A DNA stretch of 64,000 nucleotides, from positions 492,584 to 556,583 of the forward strand of contig BPJI01000001.1 of NCBI GenBank assembly GCA_026004535.1. Direction: 5' to 3'. This document shows, piece after piece, positions 34,834 to 43,489 of the stretch; the stretch's first letter is position 1; each line of letters starts with the position of its first letter. The notes under the pieces were generated by a model, which saw nothing but the letters and a program-made list of their open reading frames with translations, searched no databases and was not told where the DNA came from. Origin of the DNA: Candidatus Parcubacteria bacterium. GTDB taxonomy: Bacteria; Patescibacteria; Paceibacteria; UBA6257; HR35. Made by a program: the position numbers and the translations under genes.

Positions 34834-35805
34834 TTAGTCCTCTATTTGTTTTTGGTATTCAGAGATGGGGAATGGACCGTTTTTGTTTCGTTTCATCGCA
34901 AAAAAAGCAACACGATATTTCATTTTGTATGGTATTGCAGAAAATCGGTGAGGTATTATTTCTAAAATATCCTCAAAACCGAAATATCTTACTAGTTTAA
35001 AAAGTGCCTTTTTGTTTGGGATTAAAACTAAACCGCCCTTACTTGAAGCACCGATATTGTATCGTTCCGATATCGTTTTTGGAGGGTGTGGAATATAATT
35101 TTTAATAAACTCCAAATCTCTTTCGGTGTGAGGAGAAGGAGTAAACTGATTTTGTAACTTACTGTAATTAATTTTTGTTTTTTTTTCAAATTCTAAATAG
35201 TTTTTAATAGACAGTATTTTGTCACCCACAAATAAACCTTCAAAATCATTTTCGTCCATATCATTTAACATCCACCACGAAGGAATATCTTCACTTTGGT
35301 CAGAACTATAATGAACATGAGAATCAACTAGAATGGTTGAAGTTGTCACTTTAGAGATTCTTCTCATCACACCAATAGGATCTTCTAAATGGTAAAGTAT
35401 TCCTGCAAGAATTGTGATGTCAAATTTTCCGAGATCCCTTTCATTGATTTCTTCAGCGGTGAGGTTTAAGAATTTGACGTTTTTTACCCCTAGATATTTC
35501 TTAATAGCGTTAGCTTGCTCTATATTCTTATTGTTCGAATCAATACCTATTACTTCTTTTGGGCCATATTTACTTGCTTCAAAGGAGAATCCGCCGCAAT
35601 TACAACCGACATCTAAAATTCTCAAGTTTCTGAGAGAGCCCCCGAATAATTTCAAAAGGGGTGGAAAGAAAAGATTAATTGCATCTCTCATTCTGTAAAT
35701 CTCTGGTGCCGTATTAAAACCATTACCCAAATCAACGTCGTGAAAAAATGGGGCTAAGTGTTGTAATTCTTTTGGTATTTTTTGTTTTTTTATGTGTCTT
35801 TTCAT
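34834..35805 (-). CDS. SAM-dependent methyltransferase, CmoB-like
   Basis: The 323-residue protein has motif I LRILDVGCNCGGFSFEA near residue 62, VIGIDSNNKNIEQA, and ILAGILYHLEDPIGVMRRI, the layout of the CmoB-like / DUF1698 methyltransferases. The long C-terminal part (from about 190) includes PPKTISERYNIGASSKGGLV. The substrate is unknown. It converges on the SDR gene (6-base gap) and its start lies 7 bases from the terminator of trpS, so it needs its own promoter from within that region or readthrough from trpS. Confidence 0.78.
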   Translation of the reverse strand: MKRHIKKQKIPKELQHLAPFFHDVDLGNGFNTAPEIYRMRDAINLFFPPLLKLFGGSLRNLRILDVGCNCGGFSFEASKYGPKEVIGIDSNNKNIEQANAIKKYLGVKNVKFLNLTAEEINERDLGKFDITILAGILYHLEDPIGVMRRISKVTTSTILVDSHVHYSSDQSEDIPSWWMLNDMDENDFEGLFVGDKILSIKNYLEFEKKTKINYSKLQNQFTPSPHTERDLEFIKNYIPHPPKTISERYNIGASSKGGLVLIPNKKALFKLVRYFGFEDILEIIPHRFSAIPYKMKYRVAFFAMKRNKNGPFPISEYQKQIED

Positions 35806-35811
35806 GGCTAT

Positions 35812-35851
35812 AAAAAAGGCTGGGGCTATTTTTATTATAATGGCCCCAGCC
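35812..35851 (-). terminator. Intrinsic terminator of trpS
   Basis: On the minus strand GGCTGGGGC pairs with GCCCCAGCC across a 16-base AT loop, followed directly by T6AT. It overlaps the trpS stop. It is much stronger and more GC-rich than other terminators in the window. Confidence 0.92.
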
Positions 35852-36846
35852 TATGGACCGATTTGCATGACCCTCCTGACCTCGGCAAGAGTTTCGATGG
35901 CATTTTCTCTTGCCACCTTGGCGCCCTCTTCCAGAACGGACTGAATATACGACGGATCCCGCGTGATCTCGGCTCTTTTGGACTGAAACTCCTCGAGGAA
36001 ATTCTGAACAATACGGGTCAGAATCTGCTTGAACTGACCCATCACTGGTTTGCCTTTCTTGTGCGCCTCGATAATGGCATCAACCTCATCGCGTTCAGAT
36101 CCGGTTTTTGCCAACCCCTTGGCAATCAAGATAAGACTTTCCAGTTTCTCGTTCATCACTCCCTCGAAAGCGGTCTCAGCCGCCTTGATCTTGCTGGCAA
36201 CCGTCTTGGCATCATCCGTCAAGAAGATGGCACCGCCGGGATTGGTCTTGCTCATCTTGCCTCTCCCCCGAAGGGAAAGGATACGAAGTGACTTGACCTG
36301 TAATACCTGGGGAATTGGGAAAATCTCCCCATACCTCTTGTTGAACCTGCGGGCGAGTAGGCGTGTGACCTCCATGTGAGCGAGCTGATCTTCTCCGACC
36401 GGAACCTTTTTGGCTCTGTTGAGTAAAATGTCAGCAGCCATCATGACCGGGTAGAGAAGTAGAAGAGCGTTTGCTGTTTCCGGCCGTGCGCTGTTCTTAA
36501 GCTTATCCTTGAGAGTTGGTACCCTCAAGAGTTCAGCCACAGAGACAAGCCTGGCCAGAAGCGCGGTAAGCGTGGTTACCTCTCCTGCTATATCAGACTG
36601 GAGATAGATTCTTGCTTTCTGCGGATCCACTCCAAGCGCGATATAGTCAGCTACGACTCTGTAGATGTACTGCCTTACAGTAGCCGGTTCATTGTCAGTG
36701 ATCGCATGAAGATCAGCAACGAAAACCACCGGAGACACGCCCTGTGCCTGAAGTTCAATAATGGGCGCAACCGCCCCCAGGTAGTTAGCGACGGTCAAGT
36801 CGCCAGTGGGCCTGATGCCTGTCAGCAACTCAACCTTGTACTGCAT
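35851..36846 (-). CDS. trpS: Bacterial tryptophanyl-tRNA synthetase, GC-rich and foreign-looking
   Basis: The start is set at 36846 (MQYKVELLTGIRPTGD) because a perfect Shine-Dalgarno AAGGAGGT lies 7 bases upstream; a longer frame to 36921 covers the promoter and is rejected. The 331 residues carry the HIGH-equivalent TVANYLGAV, VGEDQLAHMEVTR for tRNA and Trp binding, and the KMSKTNPGG loop. The gene charges tRNA-Trp. Its base composition is near 50% G+C, against about 30% around it. It has its own consensus promoter and terminator, making a complete transfer-ready cassette. It may be the cell's only TrpRS or a second, resistant copy paired with the neighbouring Trp-related operon; the window cannot tell. 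Confidence 0.93.
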   Translation of the reverse strand: MQYKVELLTGIRPTGDLTVANYLGAVAPIIELQAQGVSPVVFVADLHAITDNEPATVRQYIYRVVADYIALGVDPQKARIYLQSDIAGEVTTLTALLARLVSVAELLRVPTLKDKLKNSARPETANALLLLYPVMMAADILLNRAKKVPVGEDQLAHMEVTRLLARRFNKRYGEIFPIPQVLQVKSLRILSLRGRGKMSKTNPGGAIFLTDDAKTVASKIKAAETAFEGVMNEKLESLILIAKGLAKTGSERDEVDAIIEAHKKGKPVMGQFKQILTRIVQNFLEEFQSKRAEITRDPSYIQSVLEEGAKVARENAIETLAEVRRVMQIGP

Positions 36847-36879
36847 GGCATTCACCTCCTTTTTTAGGGTTCTGAGTTC

Positions 36880-36908
36880 ATTATAACATTTTTTTTTATT
36901 TTTGTCAA
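36880..36908 (-). promoter_or_regulatory. Consensus sigma-70 promoter of trpS
   Basis: On the minus strand TTGACA (36908-36903) and TATAAT (36885-36880) are separated by exactly 17 bases of AT-rich spacer. Both boxes are perfect consensus, the best match in the window. The start codon follows 33 bases after the -10. Confidence 0.93.
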
Positions 36909-37082
36909 TCCTTTTAGGCATGGTAAAAAACCTTTAAACAGTATTAATTAAACTATCTCCCTTTACATTATTAAAATTTTTTAAAATTTTTATCATATTA
37001 TTTCATTTATATTTATTATTAATTATACTTTATATTTTATTATTATACCATACCCCTAAAATTGTTTTGATTTTCAATAAAC

Positions 37083-38294
37083 CTATTCATATCTTAAAGC
37101 AACAATTGGGTCTAAATTGCTTGCTCTTTTTGCTGGATAAAGCCCAAAAATCAAACCAATCAACGTTGAAACAATTACTGAAATTAAAATTGCCTTTAGA
37201 GAAATATAAGTTGTAAGATTGGCAAATTTACTAACCCCATAAGAAATTAAAATTCCCAACATAATTCCCAAAATCCCTCCAATTAAAGTAATAAAAGTTG
37301 ATTCTAATAAAATTTGATTTAAGATATCTCTGTTTTTTGCTCCAACAGCTTTTCTTAGCCCTATTTCTTTTGTTCTTTCGGTAACGCTTGTTAGCATCAT
37401 ATTCATAATTCCTATTCCACCAACCAAAAGTGACACACCAGCAATAAAAGAAAGAAAAATTGTAAAAGTGTTGATGATTGAAGTTAGGGTGCTTAAAATA
37501 TCTTCTTGAGAAAAAACAGTAAAATCGGGTTCATCAACTCGGTGCAAAATTGTAAGTCTATTTGTAATTTCTTCTCTTACTTTTTCAATATTTTCTTTAG
37601 AATCGACCTTAACCGCAATTGAATTAAAATATTCTGTTCCAGCTAATTGTTTTTGGGCAACTGTATAGGGAATCATTACAAAATCATCATAACTTACAAA
37701 ACCAGTCGAACCCTTGGCCTTCAAAACTCCAATTACTCTAAATGTTAAATTTTTAATTTTAATTTTTTTACCAAGAGGATCAACATCGCCAAATAAATCT
37801 TTGGCAATTTGATTGCCCAAAATTGCAAATTTTGAATAACTTCTTATTTGCTCATCAGTAAATAAATTTCCATTTTCTATTTCCATATTTCTGACTGTAA
37901 AAAAATCTACATCAACTCCCAAAATTGTTGTGTTTCTATTATTCCCAGTTTCGGCAACAACCTGAAACCTTCTTTGAACCTCAGGAGAAATTGCAACAAT
38001 ATTGTCAATTTTTTTAATTTCTTTAACATCATCTTTTTTTAAGACCTGAGCCTCACCCCTTCCGCTTGAAATAAAACCTCTCCCTGGCTGAACAATACCA
38101 GGAAAAACAATTAAATTATTTGAACCTAAACTTTCAATGCTCTTTTGAATACTAATTTTTGAACCTTCACCCAAAGAAACCATCGAAATAACAGCAGCAA
38201 TACCAATAACAATTCCCAAAATCGTAAGGCCTGTTCTTAACTTATTACTTTTTAATGAATTAAAAGATTCTTGGATTAAATCAATTGTTTTCAT
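37083..38294 (-). CDS. MacB-like ABC transporter permease
   Basis: The 403-residue protein has one N-terminal helix with LRTGLTILGIVIGIAAVISM, a MacB periplasmic core domain (about 45-270), and three C-terminal helices of the FtsX/MacB kind, including TERTKEIGLRKAVGAKNRDI. It works with the adjacent ATPase (14-base overlap) and the MacA-like adaptor as a mechanotransmission exporter of lipids or peptides. Its last 93 bases are duplicated at 28923-29015. Those bases show only synonymous differences, so both copies were once in functional genes. Confidence 0.92.
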   Translation of the reverse strand: MKTIDLIQESFNSLKSNKLRTGLTILGIVIGIAAVISMVSLGEGSKISIQKSIESLGSNNLIVFPGIVQPGRGFISSGRGEAQVLKKDDVKEIKKIDNIVAISPEVQRRFQVVAETGNNRNTTILGVDVDFFTVRNMEIENGNLFTDEQIRSYSKFAILGNQIAKDLFGDVDPLGKKIKIKNLTFRVIGVLKAKGSTGFVSYDDFVMIPYTVAQKQLAGTEYFNSIAVKVDSKENIEKVREEITNRLTILHRVDEPDFTVFSQEDILSTLTSIINTFTIFLSFIAGVSLLVGGIGIMNMMLTSVTERTKEIGLRKAVGAKNRDILNQILLESTFITLIGGILGIMLGILISYGVSKFANLTTYISLKAILISVIVSTLIGLIFGLYPAKRASNLDPIVALRYE

Positions 38295-39006
38295 TATTGT
38301 GATATAAAATTTTTCTATTTTTAACTTTTTCTTCGTTTATTATCTCACCATCTCTTATTCTAATTATTTTTTCTGCATGTTCAGCGACATATTCTTCGTG
38401 TGTGATCAAAACAATGGTTATTCCTTTTTCAAGATTCAATTTTTGAAAAGTATGTAAAACTATTTCACCGGTTTTTGTATCCAAATTTCCAGTAGGTTCA
38501 TCAGCTAAAATAATCTCTGGATCATTCATTAGTGCCCGAGCAATAGCAACTCTTTGCATCATTCCTCCTGAAAGCTGATTAGGATAGTGATAAATAAAAT
38601 TTAAAGGAAAGGCGGATGCTTTTAAACATTCAATAGCTTTCTCTTTTCTTATGTTAATTGGTATTTCAGAATAAATTGAAGGCAGACTAACATTTTCTAA
38701 AACATTTTTTCTTGGAAGTAGAAAGAATGCTTGAAATACAAACCCTATTTTTTTACTTCTTAATCTTGCCAGCTCATCATCATTTAACTTAGAAATATCT
38801 TGTCCATCTAAAATATAAGTTCCACTTGTTGGTCTATCCAAAAGCCCTATAATATGCATAAGAGTTGATTTTCCTGAACCAGAAGGTCCCATAATTGAGA
38901 CAAATTCACCTTTATTGATTTTTAAGTTTATGTTTTTTAAAGCAATAGTTTCAATCTCACCTGTCTTATAAATTTTGTTTATATTTTTAAGCTCAACCAT
39001 TATCAT
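38281..39006 (-). CDS. MacB/LolD-type ABC transporter ATPase
   Basis: The 241-residue ATPase has Walker A GPSGSGKST near residue 42, a Q-loop in GFVFQAFFLLPR, the signature LSGGMMQRVAIARAL, and Walker B IILADEPTGNLD. It powers the MacB-like permease encoded downstream with a 14-base overlap. The signature reads SGGMMQ rather than the usual SGGQQQ, and FFLLPRKN replaces FNLLPR, mild divergences. Confidence 0.93.
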   Translation of the reverse strand: MIMVELKNINKIYKTGEIETIALKNINLKINKGEFVSIMGPSGSGKSTLMHIIGLLDRPTSGTYILDGQDISKLNDDELARLRSKKIGFVFQAFFLLPRKNVLENVSLPSIYSEIPINIRKEKAIECLKASAFPLNFIYHYPNQLSGGMMQRVAIARALMNDPEIILADEPTGNLDTKTGEIVLHTFQKLNLEKGITIVLITHEEYVAEHAEKIIRIRDGEIINEEKVKNRKILYHNNENN

Positions 39007-39011
39007 TGAAA

Positions 39012-40688
39012 TTATCTTTGAATGTTTTGAGGTCTTGACTGAGGAGCAAATTGTCTTGGATTAGGTAAAAATCTTTGAAAAAGTCCTTGTGATTGTTTAT
39101 TATCAAAATTATTTTCAATTTTTCTAACAACAATAATGTCTCCTTCTTTTAAGCCTTCTATAACTTCAGTATTGTTGCTATCAGAAATACCTTTTTGAAT
39201 AAATACTCTTTTTAAGGGATAAGTTAATTTAATAGGTCTGTCATGTATCTCTCTTAGATTTTCTTTATCATCAGGAACTTCAACATAATTTCTACTTTCA
39301 AAATTTTTAATTGCTGAATTTGGTATTATTAAAACATTTTCTTTTGATTGGGTGATAATTTCAACATTGGCAGTCATACCAATTTTGACTTCTGAATTAT
39401 CCTCCAGACTAACCTTAACTAAATAATTTACAACTCCCTGTTCTACTTCTCCAACTGGTGAAATATAAAAAACTTTACCTTTTAATTCCAGCTCAGGTAA
39501 AGCATCAAAAGTTATAATCGCATCTTGACCAACCTTAACTTCAGCAGCATCTATCTCGTTTAAAGAAACTTCAATTGTTTTTTCATTTGAAAGAAGCTTA
39601 GCTAAAACAGAATTAGAAGATACAGAATCATTTGTTTTTACATTCACATCTTGCATTATTCCGCTTATTGGAGCATAAATATAATAATCTTTTAAGTCAT
39701 CTCTTAAATCTTCAAGTTTATTTTCTTTCTGTTTAATTGAAAGCTCCAAGGATTGAATATCATATTCTTTTTGTTTGAGTGAGTCTTGATAGGAATTTAA
39801 AGCATTAACCAAAGAAGAAAGATTGTTAAGATGGTCTGCATATTTACTATAGACTAAATTTAGATCATTATAATGTCTATCAATAATTTCTTGTTTAGTA
39901 TGGTAAGATTGTTGTAAGCTCAAATCTTCTTTTAATCTTCTTATTAAATCTAATCCTGATTTAATAAAATCTTGAGTCTGCAAAAGAAAATCATAGGAAT
40001 CTTTAATTAAAGAATAATCAATATTTTGGTTATTAAATTTTGCTTCTTGGAGTCTTTGGGAAATTAATAAAAAATTTGTCTTTAAATTGTTATAGATTTT
40101 TTGAGAAACATCAGATGTAATTTTGACCCCAGGAAAGTAATAAAGATAATAATCAAGGTTGTGTTTTAAATTATCAAGCTCTTTTTCAAAATAAACCTTT
40201 CTTATTTTTTCTAAATCATCAGGGTAACTAACAAAAATATCATTTAAATTTTTAAGCAGGCTTTCGTAATTTTTTCTTAAATCATCGCCTCTTAAAATCC
40301 TTTGATAATCATCTTTGGTTTTTTGAAGGTTTAATTTTGAGCTTTCAATATCTAATTCTAAATCTCTGATTTGTCTTTTGATGTCTGAATCATCTAAAGC
40401 AAAAAGAAGCATACCTTTATTTACATACTCTCCTTCACCAACATAAATATTAGAAATTTTTCCTGAATCAGAAGGTTTTATCTCAAAAGCATCAGTAGTT
40501 GTGACATAACCGGTTCCGGTTACAATTTTTTGAACTGAGCCTCTTTTAACTTGAGCTAAAATATAACCTTCGCTGACCTGATTTCTTTTAAATTTTGAAT
40601 AACCAAAATAACTTGCTCCTCCTATTAAAAAAATTAATAAAAATATTATTTTCTTATTTTTCAAAAATTTTATAATCCGCTCTTTCAT
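39012..40688 (-). CDS. MacA/HlyD-like periplasmic adaptor protein
   Basis: The 558-residue protein has an N-terminal membrane helix (residues 13-28), a lipoyl/barrel-sandwich half-motif (VTTTDAFEIKPSDSGKISNI), and a very long helical hairpin (about 95-345) rich in Lys, Asp and Leu. The second lipoyl half is DDLKDYYIYAPISGIMQDV, followed by a beta-barrel domain with VKVGQDAIITFDALP. A 25-residue Gln/Pro-rich tail ends it. The hairpin is longer than in typical MacA. It lies 5 bases before the ATPase gene and overlaps the AbrB-like gene by 4 bases, so the four are one operon. Confidence 0.88.
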   Translation of the reverse strand: MKERIIKFLKNKKIIFLLIFLIGGASYFGYSKFKRNQVSEGYILAQVKRGSVQKIVTGTGYVTTTDAFEIKPSDSGKISNIYVGEGEYVNKGMLLFALDDSDIKRQIRDLELDIESSKLNLQKTKDDYQRILRGDDLRKNYESLLKNLNDIFVSYPDDLEKIRKVYFEKELDNLKHNLDYYLYYFPGVKITSDVSQKIYNNLKTNFLLISQRLQEAKFNNQNIDYSLIKDSYDFLLQTQDFIKSGLDLIRRLKEDLSLQQSYHTKQEIIDRHYNDLNLVYSKYADHLNNLSSLVNALNSYQDSLKQKEYDIQSLELSIKQKENKLEDLRDDLKDYYIYAPISGIMQDVNVKTNDSVSSNSVLAKLLSNEKTIEVSLNEIDAAEVKVGQDAIITFDALPELELKGKVFYISPVGEVEQGVVNYLVKVSLEDNSEVKIGMTANVEIITQSKENVLIIPNSAIKNFESRNYVEVPDDKENLREIHDRPIKLTYPLKRVFIQKGISDSNNTEVIEGLKEGDIIVVRKIENNFDNKQSQGLFQRFLPNPRQFAPQSRPQNIQR

Positions 40689-40930
40689 TTTTGTTTTAAG
40701 ATTTTTCTAAGATCTTCCAGATGTTTTTCTAAATACGACATTATTTTTTTGACTTCAGAAAATTTCATTAAAGTTATCATTTCTTTCATTCCAAAAACTA
40801 AAATTTTATCTCCTTTTTTAAGTTTTAAATCATCTCTTGCTTCTTTAGGAATAACAATTTGTCCTCTTTCACCAATAATCGTTGAACCATAAAATTTCTT
40901 TTCAAATTTTTTAAAATCCTTCTTAATCAT
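40685..40930 (-). CDS. AbrB/SpoVT-like transcription regulator
   Basis: The 81-residue protein has a swapped-hairpin AbrB domain (about residues 14-55): GSTIIGERGQIVIPKEARDD, then LKKGDKILVFG. A C-terminal helix of about 25 residues follows. It leads the macA-macB operon and overlaps macA by 4 bases, so it probably regulates that operon. Confidence 0.86.
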   Translation of the reverse strand: MIKKDFKKFEKKFYGSTIIGERGQIVIPKEARDDLKLKKGDKILVFGMKEMITLMKFSEVKKIMSYLEKHLEDLRKILKQK

Positions 40931-40966
40931 AATTAAAGTATATCATACTTTTCTGAAAAGTAAGAA

Positions 40967-41827
40967 TTAAGGCTGAAAAAGATATTCAGGCTTAAATTCT
41001 ACACTTTTAACCTGGCTAAATTGTTTTGCTGTTTTTTCAATTTGAAGCCATAAAATTTTAGTCCGACAAGAACCACCTATAGTTTGATTATAGGTATCGT
41101 CAAATTCTAAAATCAAAGTACCATCTGGTTTTAAATTAGTTGACTTTAATTTAAATCCAGATAGAGGAAATTCTGTATCTATATTCATATCTATTTCTTG
41201 TTGACTGAAATTTTCTCTACCTTTTAATAAAAGTTCAATTGTATCTTGGATTGGAGTTTTGGTCAAGGGAATTTCTCTTTCAATCGAAACCAAGCCATCT
41301 TCTGAGCATTTTATATTTCCTTTTTCATCCTTATCTTTTTCTGGATTATAATAATAAAGTAAAACTTTCTGATATTTAATTTCCTCAAATTTAACAGGAA
41401 CTACATAAATTTTTTGATATTCTGCTATTCCGCTTGGATTAGCTGATAAAAATAATAATTTACCAATCTTAGTTTTTGGTTGTTTAAAATTCAATTCACC
41501 TTCAAAAGGAACAAAATTTTCTGTCATCCAATCACTCTTTGCTCTTAAAATTGCCTTACCTAATAAATTATTTTCATCATCATAAAGCTCAGCATTAAAT
41601 TCTGCCTCGAAAAACCAAGTTCCTCTTGCTTCCCCTTGGATTAATAATGGCGACTTTATTTTTTGATTTTCTTTGGGATTAAAAATAATTATATCTGAAG
41701 TATTTTGAGAGATATTTCGAAAAAATTTACTATTTTCATTATTGACAAATAAAAATATTAATAGAACAAAAACAAAAACTAAAGAAAAGCTTATTAATAA
41801 ATATTTTTTATTTTTGATTAGAATCAT
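40967..41827 (-). CDS. Membrane-anchored Gmad2-GerMN protein
   Basis: The 286-residue protein has an N-terminal signal anchor (residues 9-28) and an Ig-like Gmad2 domain (about 45-145: IIIFNPKENQKIKSPLLIQG through WFFEAEF). A C-terminal GerMN domain (about 150-286) reads KVLLYYYNPEKD, REIPLTKTPIQDTIELLLKG and SGFKLKSTNL. The pair is common in Gram-positive and candidate-phyla surface proteins; its role there is unclear. It overlaps the sugar dehydrogenase gene by 4 bases. Confidence 0.85.
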   Translation of the reverse strand: MILIKNKKYLLISFSLVFVFVLLIFLFVNNENSKFFRNISQNTSDIIIFNPKENQKIKSPLLIQGEARGTWFFEAEFNAELYDDENNLLGKAILRAKSDWMTENFVPFEGELNFKQPKTKIGKLLFLSANPSGIAEYQKIYVVPVKFEEIKYQKVLLYYYNPEKDKDEKGNIKCSEDGLVSIEREIPLTKTPIQDTIELLLKGRENFSQQEIDMNIDTEFPLSGFKLKSTNLKPDGTLILEFDDTYNQTIGGSCRTKILWLQIEKTAKQFSQVKSVEFKPEYLFQP

Positions 41828-43287
41828 TTTATTATTTCAATTACTTTATTTACTGGCGCCGGAGAAATTAGAGTATAAATTTCTTTTGTTTTTTCAATTG
41901 AAGGTAAAAAATCTTTGCCAACAATTTTATCATCTTCTAACCAATAAACATCTAAATCAACAAAAGTATTTTTATTCCAAAATGACCTAATTTGTTTATC
42001 AGGGAAAATAAAAATCATACCGTCAAATTTATTTTCTCTATTAGTCTGTATGTAGTCTGAATTAGTCTGCATCTTTCTTGCAAACATCAATCCTCTTTCC
42101 CATTCTAATGACTCATCAGCGACTAAAAGTTTATAATCTTTGCCTTCTAAATTGTAATTTACAAAGTCAAAAAATATTTCAGGATTAATCTTAATTATTT
42201 TATCATCACCTTCCCTTGGATAACCTCTTCCATCTCTATTGGAAGTCGAAACATAAAAATAACCATCTGGTCCTAAAGTGATAGCCCTTAGTCTTCCAAA
42301 TTTTTGAAAGAAATAGACTCTTAATTTTTTATTAACCAAATCGTATTGATACAAACCTTCTCCCCTAAGTCCTGTAAAGAATAAAGAGTTATTATAATGA
42401 ATTAAATCTGCTGGTGCCCAAGTAATATCTAAGCCTGAATGAACAACTGGAGATTCCATTCCTTCCCTCCTTTCATCTCCTTGAATAACTGGCCAACCAT
42501 AATTTTTACCTTTTTGAATTAGATTTATTTCATCCAATCCTGTTTGAATTCCTGATCTTCCATGGTCAATTGACCATAAATTACCCTCATTATCCCAAGC
42601 AATGCCTTGAGAATTTCTAATTCCATAAGCGTAAACTAGATTTTTAAACGGATTGTCTTTGGGAATTGAACCATCATCTTTGATTCTTAAAATTTTTCCG
42701 GCTAAAGAGTTTATATTTTGAGAATTTTGAGAATCACCAGCATCTCCGGTTGTAACATACAAATAACCATCAGGGCCAAATTTTATTCTTCCTCCATTAT
42801 GAAATCGATTGGCTGGAATATCATCTAAAATAATTTTGTTTTTAATTAAAGAATAATCTTTCAAAATATATCTTTCTACTCTATTAATTAAATTTCCATT
42901 TTTTACAGTCGTATAATAAAAATAAATAAAATTATTTTCTTTGAAATTTGGATGCAAAGTTGTTCCTAAAAGACCACCTTCGCCAATATGTTTTACTTCT
43001 AGGATTTGAAATTCCTTAATTAACTTTTTATCTTTTAAATCAAAAATTTTTACTCTTCCTGGTCTTTCAGTGATTAAAACTTCATTTTCATTTAAAAAAA
43101 CAATTGACCAAATAATTTCTAAATTTTCTAGAACAATTTCAAAATTCTTATCAGCTTTTCCCTGCTCCAATTTTTGAATTACAGTTATTTGAGGTTTAAA
43201 AAATAATTTTTCAATTTGTGAATCAAAAATAAAAGAAACCAATATTAATATTAACAAAAAAATAATAAAATATTTAAAATATTTCAT
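41824..43287 (-). CDS. Soluble PQQ-type sugar dehydrogenase (GSDH family), with a small repeat insertion
   Basis: The 487-residue, membrane-anchored (residues 5-24) six-bladed propeller has family marks LENLEIIWSIVFLNENEVLITERPG (in parts), HIGEGGLLG, FHNGGRIKFGPDGYLYVTTGDA with the catalytic His, and SIDHGRSG. Family members oxidise sugars with PQQ or act as related lyases; no PQQ synthesis genes are seen here. Near residue 407 there is an extra patch MQTNSDYIQTNREN, encoded by a repeat shared with the DUF411 gene at 61523. It overlaps the Gmad2-GerMN gene by 4 bases. Confidence 0.86.
   Translation of the reverse strand: MKYFKYFIIFLLILILVSFIFDSQIEKLFFKPQITVIQKLEQGKADKNFEIVLENLEIIWSIVFLNENEVLITERPGRVKIFDLKDKKLIKEFQILEVKHIGEGGLLGTTLHPNFKENNFIYFYYTTVKNGNLINRVERYILKDYSLIKNKIILDDIPANRFHNGGRIKFGPDGYLYVTTGDAGDSQNSQNINSLAGKILRIKDDGSIPKDNPFKNLVYAYGIRNSQGIAWDNEGNLWSIDHGRSGIQTGLDEINLIQKGKNYGWPVIQGDERREGMESPVVHSGLDITWAPADLIHYNNSLFFTGLRGEGLYQYDLVNKKLRVYFFQKFGRLRAITLGPDGYFYVSTSNRDGRGYPREGDDKIIKINPEIFFDFVNYNLEGKDYKLLVADESLEWERGLMFARKMQTNSDYIQTNRENKFDGMIFIFPDKQIRSFWNKNTFVDLDVYWLEDDKIVGKDFLPSIEKTKEIYTLISPAPVNKVIEIIK
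42041..42070. repeat. In-frame TAGTCTG repeat inside the sugar dehydrogenase
   Basis: Three TAGTCTG-like words in about 30 bases (TTAGTCTGTATG, TAGTCTGAAT, TAGTCTGC) match 27 of 32 bases of the repeat at 61789-61820 in an unrelated gene. The repeat keeps the reading frame and adds about 10-14 residues. Confidence 0.8.
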
Positions 43288-43489
43288 CTTAGGCTATTTT
43301 TTATAAATAATTACTTTATTATAAAAATTTTAATATAAAATTTTAATATAACTAAGATTAAAGATGTAATTAAACAATAACTTTAACTTTTTATAAATAA
43401 AATTTAAACAATGTCTAACTTTGTTAAGCTTAAATGTATCCTAATTTTTTTATCATTAATAAAGATCACAAAAAATCTAGAAAAATTCA

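Larger units (their letters stand above)
29016..37082. other. Putative genomic island bounded by macB 3'-end repeats
   Basis: The interval between the two macB 3' ends holds genes of clearly different base composition from the rest of the window: about a third G+C for most, about half for trpS. Contents are methyltransferase, TrpD-like, UbiA-like, TrpRS/TyrRS-like, SDR, methyltransferase and trpS. The arrangement (intact host gene at one edge, 3'-end copy at the other) is that of elements that integrate into the 3' end of a gene and restore it. No integrase is visible. Confidence 0.7.

Noticed and set aside
35782..36291. A 169-codon open frame on the plus strand opposite trpS.
   Set aside because: It is a shadow of the GC-rich trpS gene, runs through the terminator, and resembles no family.
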